DNA from: Candidatus Scalindua sp. SCAELEC01
Lineage (GTDB): Bacteria; Planctomycetota; Brocadiia; Brocadiales; Scalinduaceae
Length of the DNA stretch: 64,000 nt
Assembly: GCA_004282745.1 (NCBI GenBank)
Contig: SHMT01000004.1
Span: forward strand, 62,001-126,000
Direction: 5' to 3'
Below, one piece after another: positions 1 to 8,704 of this stretch (the first letter of the stretch is position 1; each line of letters starts with the position of its first letter). The translations under genes were made by a program, and so were the position numbers. The notes beneath the pieces are model-generated. The model had not been told where the DNA came from, made no database searches, and saw only the letters and a list, made by a program, of their open reading frames with translations.

Positions 1-2
1 CC

Positions 3-410
3 AGCCCATCTGGAAACATGGATACCTATGTTGCTCTTTGTCAGTATGCTGCATTGGATAAAAACACAACCATCCCTGATTCTCACTTTCCCTCAATAAA
101 AAGAATTACAATTCCTAAAACTACTGAGCTCTCTTTCAGAGATATCCATTGTGGCCAAGGGCTCTTTATAGAAATGAATTTCGACGATCTCAAGGATGTC
201 GCACATATAACTCAATCGAAGGATCAAACAATCACAGCCTTTGGATTTAGTAGTGAAGCCATGAAAAAGCAATTAATTCCGTATTTAAAGGGAGGAGTCA
301 ATAGAATAGTAGGCTTTGGAAATGCCCTGACCTTTTCTCATGATTGGGATGGATATGATCTTCTTAACGAATTTACACGCATTATCACTGTTGAAGACGC
401 ACTTTACTAA
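3..410 (+). CDS. Acyl-CoA reductase (LuxC-like), C-terminal fragment
   Basis: This is a left-edge fragment. The reading frame is open to the window border, so the ATG at 18 is probably internal and the true start lies outside. The last 40 residues (GGVNRIVGFGNALTFSHDWD and the following GYDLLNEF) resemble the C-terminal end of LuxC-type long-chain acyl-CoA reductases, which reduce activated fatty acids to aldehydes. The catalytic cysteine and NAD-binding region would be upstream and cannot be checked. It ends 9 bases before the next membrane protein, so the two are probably co-transcribed at the left end of the polysaccharide locus. Acyl-activating enzymes are frequent neighbours of XrtA loci, but the link is inference. 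Confidence 0.6.
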   Translation, partial: SPSGNMDTYVALCQYAALDKNTTIPDSHFPSIKRITIPKTTELSFRDIHCGQGLFIEMNFDDLKDVAHITQSKDQTITAFGFSSEAMKKQLIPYLKGGVNRIVGFGNALTFSHDWDGYDLLNEFTRIITVEDALY

Positions 411-419
411 TGGGGACAT

Positions 420-1427
420 ATGAAAAAACCGCTTATTCTTGTTTTTAAAATTGTATGTGTTTCTCTGATAATTCTTTTTTTCTATAAAACCGTAAACTGG
501 AATGACATTCTCTCTTCTTTGAAAGGGATTTCAATCCCTTTGGGGATAGTGGCTCTTCTGGTAGCTATTGCAGATAGGATTGTCGTGGCGTATAAGTGGT
601 CAATTTTGATAAAAGCATATGATATTGTAAATCCATGGTATGCCCCTTATGTTTCAGCCTTTCGGGGGAAAGTTTTCATGTTGTTTACACCGTCAAGTAT
701 CGGGATAGATGTTTACAAAACATATTACATGAAAAAGTTTGGAGGTTCTCTGTTATCAATTGTCTCCTCCATAACGGTAGAGAGGTTGGTTGGTGCACTT
801 TCGTCATTAGCCATTATTGCTCTTCTCCTTTACTTTAGCATCAAACCTATGCATCCGGACTTGGCGATACTATCAGGCTATTGTGGAATATTGGGTTTTC
901 TTATTATTTGTGTGATTACCTGGTCAATTACTTCTCACGCTACTCAATTAACAAAAGTATCAATTCCGGGTTTTATTCCGTTAAAAAGTAAGGAAATATT
1001 TAAGAAGTTTATCAACGGTGTAACTTCAATATCAAATAAAAAGTCTTCGGTCTATTACTATTTTTTTATTTCTGTAATAGAAAAACTTTTTTATGGTACA
1101 GCAGTGTACTTTGCAGTTCGAAGTTTGGGTATACATGATATTCCTTATACGTATCTTATTGCCGCAACCCCGCTCATTGCTATGGCAGAACGTCTGCCAG
1201 TATCTTTTTCATCAATTGGTTTTCGGGAGGGGTTATTTGTAGCATTATTGTATCCATATTATCAGGATATTTCCTATTCTGTGAGTGTTGCTTTAGTTTT
1301 AAGAGCGGTTGATATGGTTATCATCGGTATGAGTTTATTATTTTGGTTTACTGAGGAACCATCAAAATGGAAGCAGGAGGAGTTACAGAATATTCAAAGA
1401 GAGATGCAAGGTCAAACATTTTCATGA
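420..1427 (+). CDS. Lysylphosphatidylglycerol synthase TM-family (UPF0104) membrane protein
   Basis: This is a polytopic membrane protein of 335 residues with about eight hydrophobic segments, the usual size for the LPG_synthase_TM/UPF0104 family. The family-typical stretch near residue 265 (SSIGFREGLFVALL) corresponds to the conserved glycine-arginine-glutamate loop of the family. Members include flippase-like and glycosyltransferase-associated proteins of cell-envelope loci. The actual substrate here is unknown. A GGGG-rich ribosome-binding site (TGGGGAC) sits directly before the ATG. It follows the LuxC-like gene by 9 bases and precedes the glycoside-hydrolase-like gene by about 30, so operon membership is likely. 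Confidence 0.75.
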   Translation: MKKPLILVFKIVCVSLIILFFYKTVNWNDILSSLKGISIPLGIVALLVAIADRIVVAYKWSILIKAYDIVNPWYAPYVSAFRGKVFMLFTPSSIGIDVYKTYYMKKFGGSLLSIVSSITVERLVGALSSLAIIALLLYFSIKPMHPDLAILSGYCGILGFLIICVITWSITSHATQLTKVSIPGFIPLKSKEIFKKFINGVTSISNKKSSVYYYFFISVIEKLFYGTAVYFAVRSLGIHDIPYTYLIAATPLIAMAERLPVSFSSIGFREGLFVALLYPYYQDISYSVSVALVLRAVDMVIIGMSLLFWFTEEPSKWKQEELQNIQREMQGQTFS

Positions 1428-1458
1428 TGGGTATATATAAGAAGACGGAAGGCAGGTA

Positions 1459-2763
1459 ATGTTGAAAAAAACAAAGTTGCGATATCTTTTTAGTATTATC
1501 TTTTGCGCAATTATTTTATTGGTGGTCGTGTATCGAATGCCGATAGGGATTTCTCGTTTGTTTGCGGAACCGCTTCATGGGCAAATCATAGTCGACTCGA
1601 ACAATCCTTCCTGGTTAAAATACAATAAGGGTGGAGCATTATTCATGTGTGGACCTGGTGATCCTGAAGGCTTTTTGTATCGAGGAACAATCAATCCGGA
1701 CGGTACTCGCAATGGAGACCAAATGATGCTTATTAACAAGCTTAAGAGCACCGGGGCAAATAGTATTTATCTTATGGCTGTGCGTTCACATGGAGGAGAC
1801 GGAGACCCGTCACAAAATCCTTTTATTGACCATGATCCCCATAAGGGAATTAATATGAAAGTACTTGATCAGTGGGAACAATGGTTTACAGAAATGGACA
1901 ATAGCGGGATAGTAATATTTTTCTTCTTTTATGATGATGGCGCACGGATTTGGAAAAGACGGTTTTGGGATTTTGCCGATTGTATATTAAAAGATGCAGA
2001 GAAAGAATTTACGGCGAAAATCGTTAATCGTTTTAAACATCATAAGAACCTCATTTGGGTGGTTGCGGAAGAGTATCAAGAGGCTTTCAGTGTTACCCAT
2101 GTTTCTCGTATAGCTGAAGAGATTAGTAAGGAAGATGATCACAACCATGTTATAGCCGTTCATAAAAATCATGGTTTGGATTTTTCTGAATTTGCTAATA
2201 ACAAACATATTGATCAATTTGCAATACAGTACAATGTCAAAAGCGATACTCAGCTTCATGACGGGATAGTTACCGCATGGAATAAAGCTGCCGGTAGGTA
2301 TAATCTAAATATGTCTGAATGCAGTAATTACGGCTTTGGACAAAGAGCCAGGAAAAAGAATTGGGCGATCGCTTTGGGAGGGGCATATGTTATGTGCTTA
2401 GGTTGGGATATAGCGAATACACCGATAGATACACTTGAAGATGCAGGTCGTTTAGTGCAATTTATGCAAGGCACGGATTTTAACAAAATGGCACCTCATG
2501 ACGAAATTGCATTTGGTGGTACTGAGTATGTACTGGCAGATCCAGGAGTTAGTTACATTGCCTATACATCCAATCTTTCTGGAAATATTGGCCTGAAAAA
2601 TATGAGAAATGGTCTTTTTGGGTTTAAATGGTTCGATGTTACAAATGGTAATACTGTTTTTCAAAATAATGTTCGAGTTGATTCGGGCAACCAAACGTGG
2701 ACAAAACCTGTTAACATAGGAAACGAGCTAGCCGTATATATATATCGTATTAGTGAACCATAG
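1459..2763 (+). CDS. Membrane-anchored glycoside-hydrolase-like protein
   Basis: A hydrophobic N-terminal segment (residues 8-28) looks like a signal anchor, placing the rest outside the cytoplasm. The body reads like a TIM-barrel glycoside hydrolase of the DUF4038/apiosidase-like kind. KNLIWVVAEEYQEA near residue 200 sits where these enzymes carry the acid/base glutamate. The C-terminal part (GFKWFDVTNGNTVFQ) resembles the beta-sandwich 'putative collagen-binding' tail that often follows such barrels. Family assignment is from motif resemblance only. A GGCAGG ribosome site precedes the start. In a polysaccharide locus it may trim or remodel the exported polymer, which is inference. Confidence 0.5.
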   Translation: MLKKTKLRYLFSIIFCAIILLVVVYRMPIGISRLFAEPLHGQIIVDSNNPSWLKYNKGGALFMCGPGDPEGFLYRGTINPDGTRNGDQMMLINKLKSTGANSIYLMAVRSHGGDGDPSQNPFIDHDPHKGINMKVLDQWEQWFTEMDNSGIVIFFFFYDDGARIWKRRFWDFADCILKDAEKEFTAKIVNRFKHHKNLIWVVAEEYQEAFSVTHVSRIAEEISKEDDHNHVIAVHKNHGLDFSEFANNKHIDQFAIQYNVKSDTQLHDGIVTAWNKAAGRYNLNMSECSNYGFGQRARKKNWAIALGGAYVMCLGWDIANTPIDTLEDAGRLVQFMQGTDFNKMAPHDEIAFGGTEYVLADPGVSYIAYTSNLSGNIGLKNMRNGLFGFKWFDVTNGNTVFQNNVRVDSGNQTWTKPVNIGNELAVYIYRISEP

Positions 2764-2831
2764 TGACGATGTAGCACCCCTATAGTTGAGATAAGCTTTA
2801 ATATATTAATCTTTCATAAGTATTTCTTAAA

Positions 2832-4223
2832 ATGAGTTTACAATTTCACGGTGCTACAGAAGGCGTTACAGGAACATGCCATCAAATTTCATTTGAGAAT
2901 GAAAGTATACTGATTGACTGCGGAATCTTTCAGGGAAAAGAAGCAAGAGATCACAGCGAACTAAAAATAGACTTTGCCATCTCAAATGTTAAGGGATTAG
3001 TCCTAACACACGCTCATATTGACCATGTGGGTCGCCTCCCATACTTGCTGGGAGCAGGATATACGGGTCCAATATATACTTCTATACCAACTGCATACTT
3101 GGTTCCGGAACAGTTAATAGATGCTCTCAAGATAGGTTTCACCAGGAACACGATAATGATTCAAACCGTAATCAAAATAATTAAAGAACGTATCGTACCC
3201 TGCAAATATGACCAATGGATAACGGTATCTGATACATTTCGTATTAAATTTCATCCTGCTGGGCACATTCTTGGCAGTGCTTTTATCGAGGTAGATATCC
3301 TATCAGGCCAAGGATATTGTATAACAAACGGTATGAAGAGAAGGCGAGTTGTCTTTTCGGGTGACCTTGGGGCCCCTTATACCCCAATCTTAAGTTCTCC
3401 CCGTTCCCCATATCGTGCAGACATTCTTGTGCTTGAATCAACGTATGGAAATAGAACACATAAAAGAAGGGAGGGTAGACGTACTGTCTTATTAAAAATA
3501 TTAAAGAAGTCTCTTTCAGATAATGGAATAGTTATCATTCCAGCATTTGCAGTTGGAAGGACACAGGAGCTGCTTTACGAATTAAACGAAATTGTTGAAT
3601 CCGGCAAACTTCCGACAATTCCCGTTATAGTGGATTCACCTCTAGCAAATAGGTTTGTAAAACTCTATTCTGACCTTAACTCATTTTGGGATAAGGAGTC
3701 AAAAAGACGATTGAGAAGAGGTGATGATCCGTTTCTCTTTCCGGGCATTATGAGTATTGTAAATCACAGAGAGCATACAAAGGTGATAAGACGGTTGAGA
3801 AAAGAGGGTGGTCCCGCAATTGTCATAGCAGGAAGCGGTATGTGTACAGGGGGAAGGGTCATAAACTACCTTAAAAATTTTTTGTCTGATAGAAGGAGTG
3901 ATATTATCTTCATCGGTTATCAGTCTTCCGGAACATTGGGCGGAGAAATACTAAACTATCGTGATACTAACAAAAAAAGTCCGGGTTATGTAATGATTGA
4001 TGGTAAACAGGTACGTATACAGGCAGGTGTTCATGAAATATCTGGGTATTCGGCCCATGCAGGACAGAATGATCTAATACGTTGGGTCAAGGGGTTTAGG
4101 CAAAAACCCAAAAAAATATTCCTCGTTCATGGAGAGCCTTTGGCCAAAAGGGTACTAAAGAAAAAGTTGAATGCTATTGGGCTGGAGGTAGTGATTGCTA
4201 AGAGGAAGGAATATAGTATGTAG
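2832..4223 (+). CDS. Beta-CASP metallo-beta-lactamase-fold RNase-like protein
   Basis: All metal-binding motifs of the family are visible: LTHAHIDHVGRLP (about residue 57), HPAGHILGSAF (about 144), VVFSGDLG (about 173) and the C-terminal GYSAHAGQNDL and FLVHGEP. The beta-CASP signature IPAFAVGRTQELLYEL and the IAGSGMCTGGR loop are also intact. The length of 463 is normal for bacterial CPSF73-like MBL proteins. Family members are endo/exoribonucleases, so a role in RNA processing is expected, though the RNA target is unknown. No clear ribosome-binding site precedes the ATG. The gene overlaps the longest frame of the following glycosyltransferase. It is an unusual companion for polysaccharide genes. 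Confidence 0.85.
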   Translation: MSLQFHGATEGVTGTCHQISFENESILIDCGIFQGKEARDHSELKIDFAISNVKGLVLTHAHIDHVGRLPYLLGAGYTGPIYTSIPTAYLVPEQLIDALKIGFTRNTIMIQTVIKIIKERIVPCKYDQWITVSDTFRIKFHPAGHILGSAFIEVDILSGQGYCITNGMKRRRVVFSGDLGAPYTPILSSPRSPYRADILVLESTYGNRTHKRREGRRTVLLKILKKSLSDNGIVIIPAFAVGRTQELLYELNEIVESGKLPTIPVIVDSPLANRFVKLYSDLNSFWDKESKRRLRRGDDPFLFPGIMSIVNHREHTKVIRRLRKEGGPAIVIAGSGMCTGGRVINYLKNFLSDRRSDIIFIGYQSSGTLGGEILNYRDTNKKSPGYVMIDGKQVRIQAGVHEISGYSAHAGQNDLIRWVKGFRQKPKKIFLVHGEPLAKRVLKKKLNAIGLEVVIAKRKEYSM

Positions 4224-4269
4224 CGGAAAGGAGTTTTCTCTTATTCAAACCAAACACTCTCAAGTTCGT

Positions 4270-5217
4270 ATGTCAGACGTTGAGATCTCAATCATAATTC
4301 CTCTCTATAACGAAGAGGAGAGTATAAGACATCTGTATGAATCTGTTACCCAGGTAATGGGGGAGATAGACAGGGGTTACGAAATAATCTTTATTGATGA
4401 TGGCAGTACCGATACAACCTTTGTACGTGCCAAAGCTCTCCACAAAAGTGATCCACATTTAAAAGTGATAAAATTTAGGAGAAACTATGGCCAGACCCCT
4501 GCTATGCAAGCAGGTTTTGATCATGCAATTGGGAGTGTCATTATTAGCATGGATGGAGATTTACAGAATGATCCGAGAGACATTCCTAAATTTCTTGAAA
4601 AGATCGAAGAGGGATATGACATTGTATGCGGTTGGAGAAAGAACAGAAAAGACAAACTGGTTTCCCGTAAGATCCCGTCAAAAATAGCCAATTGGTTAAT
4701 GGGTATTGTTTCTGGCATAAAGATTCATGATAATGGTTGCTCCTTGAAGGCATACAGGAATATGGCGATAAAAAAAACACGTTTATATTCTGACATGCAC
4801 CGTTTTATTCCTGCAATGACGTCTATTATTGGAGCTAAATATGGTGAGATTGTTGTCAATCATCACGCCAGAAGATTTGGCACCAGTAAATATGGGTTAT
4901 CGAGAATATGGAAGGTCTTCCTGGATATGTTTACCATGAAGATGCTCGTCAGTTTTTCATCGGTTCACGGTGTATGGTTTGGGATTTTGGGTACTCCTTT
5001 TCTGATTATGGGCGTACTCTTTTCCATTTACTCAATAAATTTATATCTAAAAATAGCTGTTTTAGAAACCTTTCCCATAGTCATTCCCTCAATTGCAATT
5101 TTACTCTTTTTTCTGTTTGCTCACATGTTACTCGTTGGTTGTCTAACTGAAATGATACAAAAAACAGGTGACACCAAGAGAAAGGATGTGGGTGGGGTAT
5201 CATCTTTTGAAGTTTAA
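4270..5217 (+). CDS. GtrB/DPM1-like family 2 glycosyltransferase
   Basis: An N-terminal GT-A domain carries EISIIIPLYNEEES, FIDDGSTD and the metal-binding SMDGDLQNDP motif. Two hydrophobic segments at the C-terminus (around residues 235-300) match GtrB/ArnC-type enzymes that transfer a sugar from a nucleotide donor to polyprenyl phosphate at the membrane. I chose the ATG at 4270 because it starts just before the conserved beta-strand. An in-frame ATG at 4195 would add 25 residues unlike the family and overlap the previous gene. A purine-rich AAAGGAG lies about 38 bases upstream, too far for a normal ribosome site. The product would feed lipid-linked sugar to the ArnT-like enzyme at 6476. Confidence 0.8.
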   Translation: MSDVEISIIIPLYNEEESIRHLYESVTQVMGEIDRGYEIIFIDDGSTDTTFVRAKALHKSDPHLKVIKFRRNYGQTPAMQAGFDHAIGSVIISMDGDLQNDPRDIPKFLEKIEEGYDIVCGWRKNRKDKLVSRKIPSKIANWLMGIVSGIKIHDNGCSLKAYRNMAIKKTRLYSDMHRFIPAMTSIIGAKYGEIVVNHHARRFGTSKYGLSRIWKVFLDMFTMKMLVSFSSVHGVWFGILGTPFLIMGVLFSIYSINLYLKIAVLETFPIVIPSIAILLFFLFAHMLLVGCLTEMIQKTGDTKRKDVGGVSSFEV

Positions 5218-5270
5218 TCTGGGAGGTTTAGCACTATCAGCGGTGTTATTGTTTTGAAAGAAAATTAACT

Positions 5271-6287
5271 ATGGACATCTCAATTATTGTTCCTGTCGTA
5301 GAACGTTACGATGATCTGAATAAACTATATTCAGAGTTCTCCTCAGCCTTTGACAAACTAGGAAAATCCTATGAGTTTATCTTTGTGATTGATGGGGAAT
5401 TTAACGATGCGTACCACGTATTGCAGAACCTGAAAGTAGAGAATCCATCGATAAAAATTATTAAGCTGAGTCGAAATCATGGTGAATCTGTTGCTCTATC
5501 AATCGGGTTAGAAATAGCTCGTGGAGAATATCTTTTTACCCTGGCATCATATTTCCAGGTAGAACCCGAAACAGTAAGTGCAGTTTGGGAAGGGTTGAAT
5601 GAAGGGTGTGATCTTGTATTAACAAGGCGTTGCCCGAGGATTGATTCAAGAATGAATAGACTTCAATCATTTATTTTTCATTGGTTAATACAGAAGATGA
5701 CGGCAACTCACTTCCACGATATTAGCTGCGGGCTTAGGGGAATGAAGAGGAAGGTCTTTGAAGAGATTAATTTATATGGTGATTTACATAGGTTTATTCC
5801 GATATTGGCAGACAAATACGGTTTCAGGATAAAGGAAATAAAGGCAAAGCAGAGAAAAGAAGATATTGCTTTACGATTGGTAAGATTGGGTTCATATCCT
5901 CGACGTTTACTCGATATCCTTACGGTATTTTTCATTACCAAATTTACCATGAAACCACTACGTTTTTTTGGATTAATTGGAATGACACTATTTGGTGTTG
6001 GTGGTGTTATTAGTGTCTATCTTTCTCTTTATAAGATTTTAGGAATGGGTGGAATAGCAGATCGACCTCTTTTATTGATTGGTGTCTTATTAATGGTGTT
6101 AGGGATACAGACGTTGTCAATTGGTCTTATCGGAGAGATAATAATCTTTACCCATGCGAAAAGTGTTAAAGAGTACAATATCGATGAATTTCTCACGAGA
6201 GATGATCAACGAGACACGTTATTGAAAAGAGAGAATAACATCGATGCTATTCTCAGAGGAGACCATAGGATGGGGTCGCGCATTTAA
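5271..6287 (+). CDS. Degenerate GtrB/DPM1-like family 2 glycosyltransferase
   Basis: The layout is the same as the upstream gene: a GT-A domain followed by two C-terminal membrane segments (about residues 230-290). MDISIIVPVVERYDDL and FVIDGEFND stand where the nucleotide-sugar strand and the DDGSxD motif should be. The metal-binding DxD position is replaced by TLASYFQVEPE, with no aspartate pair. The cytosolic fold appears preserved (CGLRGMKRKVF corresponds to the usual SCGF-like region). It could be an inactive partner, a metal-independent enzyme, or an enzyme with altered chemistry. It lies about 50 bases after its paralogue, so a tandem duplication with divergence is plausible. Confidence 0.75.
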   Translation: MDISIIVPVVERYDDLNKLYSEFSSAFDKLGKSYEFIFVIDGEFNDAYHVLQNLKVENPSIKIIKLSRNHGESVALSIGLEIARGEYLFTLASYFQVEPETVSAVWEGLNEGCDLVLTRRCPRIDSRMNRLQSFIFHWLIQKMTATHFHDISCGLRGMKRKVFEEINLYGDLHRFIPILADKYGFRIKEIKAKQRKEDIALRLVRLGSYPRRLLDILTVFFITKFTMKPLRFFGLIGMTLFGVGGVISVYLSLYKILGMGGIADRPLLLIGVLLMVLGIQTLSIGLIGEIIIFTHAKSVKEYNIDEFLTRDDQRDTLLKRENNIDAILRGDHRMGSRI

Positions 6288-6447
6288 CGTAACGTCATCA
6301 AGTTGTTTTTTTTCACCTTTAGTGCGAAATAGTGGAGGAATTGAAATTTGTAGTGAGTGTAAATAGGTTTATGAGAATGTTCAGGGGTATGAGCAAAAAA
6401 GGTAATATTTTTCCTGTACCCTTATTGTAGTGTTGTGCACGTTATAT

Positions 6448-6475
6448 ATGTTTAGTGTTATAAGGAAATTAAATA
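6448..6475 (+). pseudogene. Displaced native 5' end of the ArnT-like gene
   Basis: The ATG at 6448 begins nine codons (MFSVIRKLN) that run into the MITE and hit TGA at 6481-6483. If the 145-bp element and one 6-bp duplication (151 bp in total) are removed, these codons join in frame to the SDNEKYLIYIAL segment that leads into the first membrane helix. The purine-rich TAAGGAAA lies inside this segment and could now serve as ribosome site for the MITE-borne GTG at 6476. The reconstruction is read directly from the sequence. That it was the ancestral start is inference. Confidence 0.6.
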
Positions 6476-6620
6476 GTGTTTGAACGAAAACTACCCATCT
6501 ACTACGTTACTGCAACAATTTCGAAATCCTCAAGTACAATTGTACGTTCCGGTTACGAAATTGTTACGCGCCTTGTACCTGGGCACTTTTCACTCAAACA
6601 CAGGGTTTTCGTTCAGGCAC
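6476..6620 (+). mobile_element. 145-bp MITE, copy A
   Basis: The ends are imperfect inverted repeats (GTGTTTGAACGAAAAC left; complement of GTTTTCGTTCAGGCAC right). The copy is flanked by a perfect 6-bp duplication TAAATA (6470-6475 and 6621-6626). The interior is itself partly palindromic around GTACAATTGTAC. No transposase is encoded, so it must be moved in trans. It sits inside the 5' end of the ArnT-like gene. Confidence 0.9.
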
Positions 6621-8584
6621 TAAATAGCGATAATGAAAAATACCTTATTTATATAGCACTAGTATTTTTTATTATTCTCGGTATGTATTTTCGTTTTCTT
6701 GGTATTGACAATTGGTGTCTTGCCGTAGACGAATTCTTTACCGCTTCTTCGGTAAGCAGAATATTAGAGTATGGAATTCCAAGGTTTGAGCATGGAGGAT
6801 TTTACGTCAGGGGGCTGTTTTTTCAATATTTTGAAGCATCGTTGTCTTTGATTTTCGGATTTGATGAAGCCACACTCAGGTATGGATCAATATTTTTTAA
6901 TTTACTCACCATTCCAGGCCTCTATTTTCTGGGGAGAAGCCTTGGTGGGCGGTGGCTTGGATTAACTGCAGTAGGGATCTTTAGTATTTCATTGGTTGAG
7001 ATTGAGATGTCTAGATATATTAGAATGTACACGGCATTTCAGTGTCTTTTTGTATGGTACGTACTTATCCAAGTTAAGGTAATAACTGAAAAAGACGGTA
7101 CGAAGATTAAGTGGCTTTATATTATCGCTCTTTGCAGTATTTTTGTACACGAAGGTGCTATTTTTCCGGTTCTCCTGCTTTTTCTGCCATTGTTGTTTGA
7201 ATTTCCTGGAGAGAAAAAAAGACACATTTTTATCAGTCTTGCAATACTGATTGTAACATATTTTTATCTAACTTTTGATTTTAGACACTTTGGAACAATT
7301 GATCATCTCCCCCAGGATTATCAAAAGATAATAGGAGTTTCAAAGATCCTCTTACCCAATCTTTACTTCGTAAATACCATTATTGAGACTAAAGGGTGGT
7401 TGTTGGCATATGGAGTTATTTTACTAACGAACATCTTTCTTCTCTATCGAATATGGCATGATACAGGGATAAAAAATAGTAAAAAGTACATTCTCACACT
7501 TCTCTTAATGTTCGGTATGATACAAATGTTTGGAGCAATTCTGTTGCTCCTTTTCGGTTCTCTGATTAGTGATAAGGTTAACAGGAAAGATCTCGGAAAC
7601 AGGAGAGTGCGGATTGCGATTGGGTGTTTAGGTCTTACCCTCAGTTTTTGGATTTTATATGGAATATTTACCGATTTATGGGTACAACATTATCCTTATC
7701 TGTTTGAAATAAGTGAAAAAAAGGTTTTAGTAGTATTATTTAAATACCCAAATATTTTTGATACTTTCATCTTTCCCTGGAGGAGTGCCACTCCTTCTAT
7801 TTTTACGGGTCTATTTTTTTCACTTTTATACATACTACTCTTACGTGTTACCAAAAAGGAGAGTGGAGACTCCCCCTTATGTGTGATTACACTCTCCTTC
7901 ATATCGTGCATAAGTTTGCTTGGGATTATAGCTACAGCATACTCTCGAACCAGGTACTCATTTTTTTTATATCCCGTTGTTATTGTACTCATTCTTTTTG
8001 TTATACAATCAATAATTAACCGATTTAAGAAACTGAAATATCACCCTTCACTGTTTTTTTTCTTATCGATTTTCTTTTTTATGATGACTGATGATTATGA
8101 TCTTAACCATTTAATGAATATAAGTTCACCGGAAATTAATTTTAGAATGGACTATGCGTTAGATAAAGCTGATCATTTTATGGTGAGAAGGGATTTCGAG
8201 TCACCGGCTCGATTTATTAACGATAATTGTAAAAATAGTGACATTATTATCATTAAGCCGATACCTTGTAGCTTTTATTTAAAGAAAACAGACTATGTAT
8301 TCCTTCCTTATGGTAGTCTCGAATTTCCTAATCTGTCGATCCAAAAAGGAACGAAGGAGTTGTGGACGTCGGCAAAATTGTTGAGCAAATTTGATGATAT
8401 TCAGGAGTTAGTTCAAAATACACAAGAGACTGTTTGGTTGATTGATTATAGTGAAAAGTTTCCCTGGAAAGATGATGTTCAAGAGGAGTTTTACAAGAAC
8501 TTTCTGAAATTTAAGGCATATACGAGTGTGGATGGTTTTTTTAATGTATTAAAAATACCTACTGCTTACAGTCGGAAGATATGA
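6476..8584 (+). CDS. ArnT/PMT-like membrane glycosyltransferase with MITE-derived N-terminus
   Basis: This large polytopic protein has about 11-13 membrane segments. The acidic pair in the first periplasmic loop (NWCLAVDEFFTAS) and the conserved following residues are typical of GT39/GT83 enzymes, which move a sugar from polyprenyl phosphate to an acceptor outside the membrane. It is the likely partner of the GtrB-like enzymes upstream. As it stands, the frame starts with a GTG that is the first base triplet of a MITE copy, and about 48 N-terminal residues are encoded by the repeat. Removing the MITE and one target duplication joins an upstream ATG at 6448 in frame (MFSVIRKLN then SDNEKYL). 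The native start was therefore probably displaced. Confidence 0.75.
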   Translation: MFERKLPIYYVTATISKSSSTIVRSGYEIVTRLVPGHFSLKHRVFVQALNSDNEKYLIYIALVFFIILGMYFRFLGIDNWCLAVDEFFTASSVSRILEYGIPRFEHGGFYVRGLFFQYFEASLSLIFGFDEATLRYGSIFFNLLTIPGLYFLGRSLGGRWLGLTAVGIFSISLVEIEMSRYIRMYTAFQCLFVWYVLIQVKVITEKDGTKIKWLYIIALCSIFVHEGAIFPVLLLFLPLLFEFPGEKKRHIFISLAILIVTYFYLTFDFRHFGTIDHLPQDYQKIIGVSKILLPNLYFVNTIIETKGWLLAYGVILLTNIFLLYRIWHDTGIKNSKKYILTLLLMFGMIQMFGAILLLLFGSLISDKVNRKDLGNRRVRIAIGCLGLTLSFWILYGIFTDLWVQHYPYLFEISEKKVLVVLFKYPNIFDTFIFPWRSATPSIFTGLFFSLLYILLLRVTKKESGDSPLCVITLSFISCISLLGIIATAYSRTRYSFFLYPVVIVLILFVIQSIINRFKKLKYHPSLFFFLSIFFFMMTDDYDLNHLMNISSPEINFRMDYALDKADHFMVRRDFESPARFINDNCKNSDIIIIKPIPCSFYLKKTDYVFLPYGSLEFPNLSIQKGTKELWTSAKLLSKFDDIQELVQNTQETVWLIDYSEKFPWKDDVQEEFYKNFLKFKAYTSVDGFFNVLKIPTAYSRKI

Positions 8585-8704
8585 AATAAGGGAACTTCGT
8601 ATCAATTACAAGCTCAATGTGTTATCTCAAAAGAGTAACATTAGAGAAGGGGCGTTTAGGATAGTTTCTCGTATTCTAGACAATTAGAAAAAGTTTCAAG
8701 TGTT

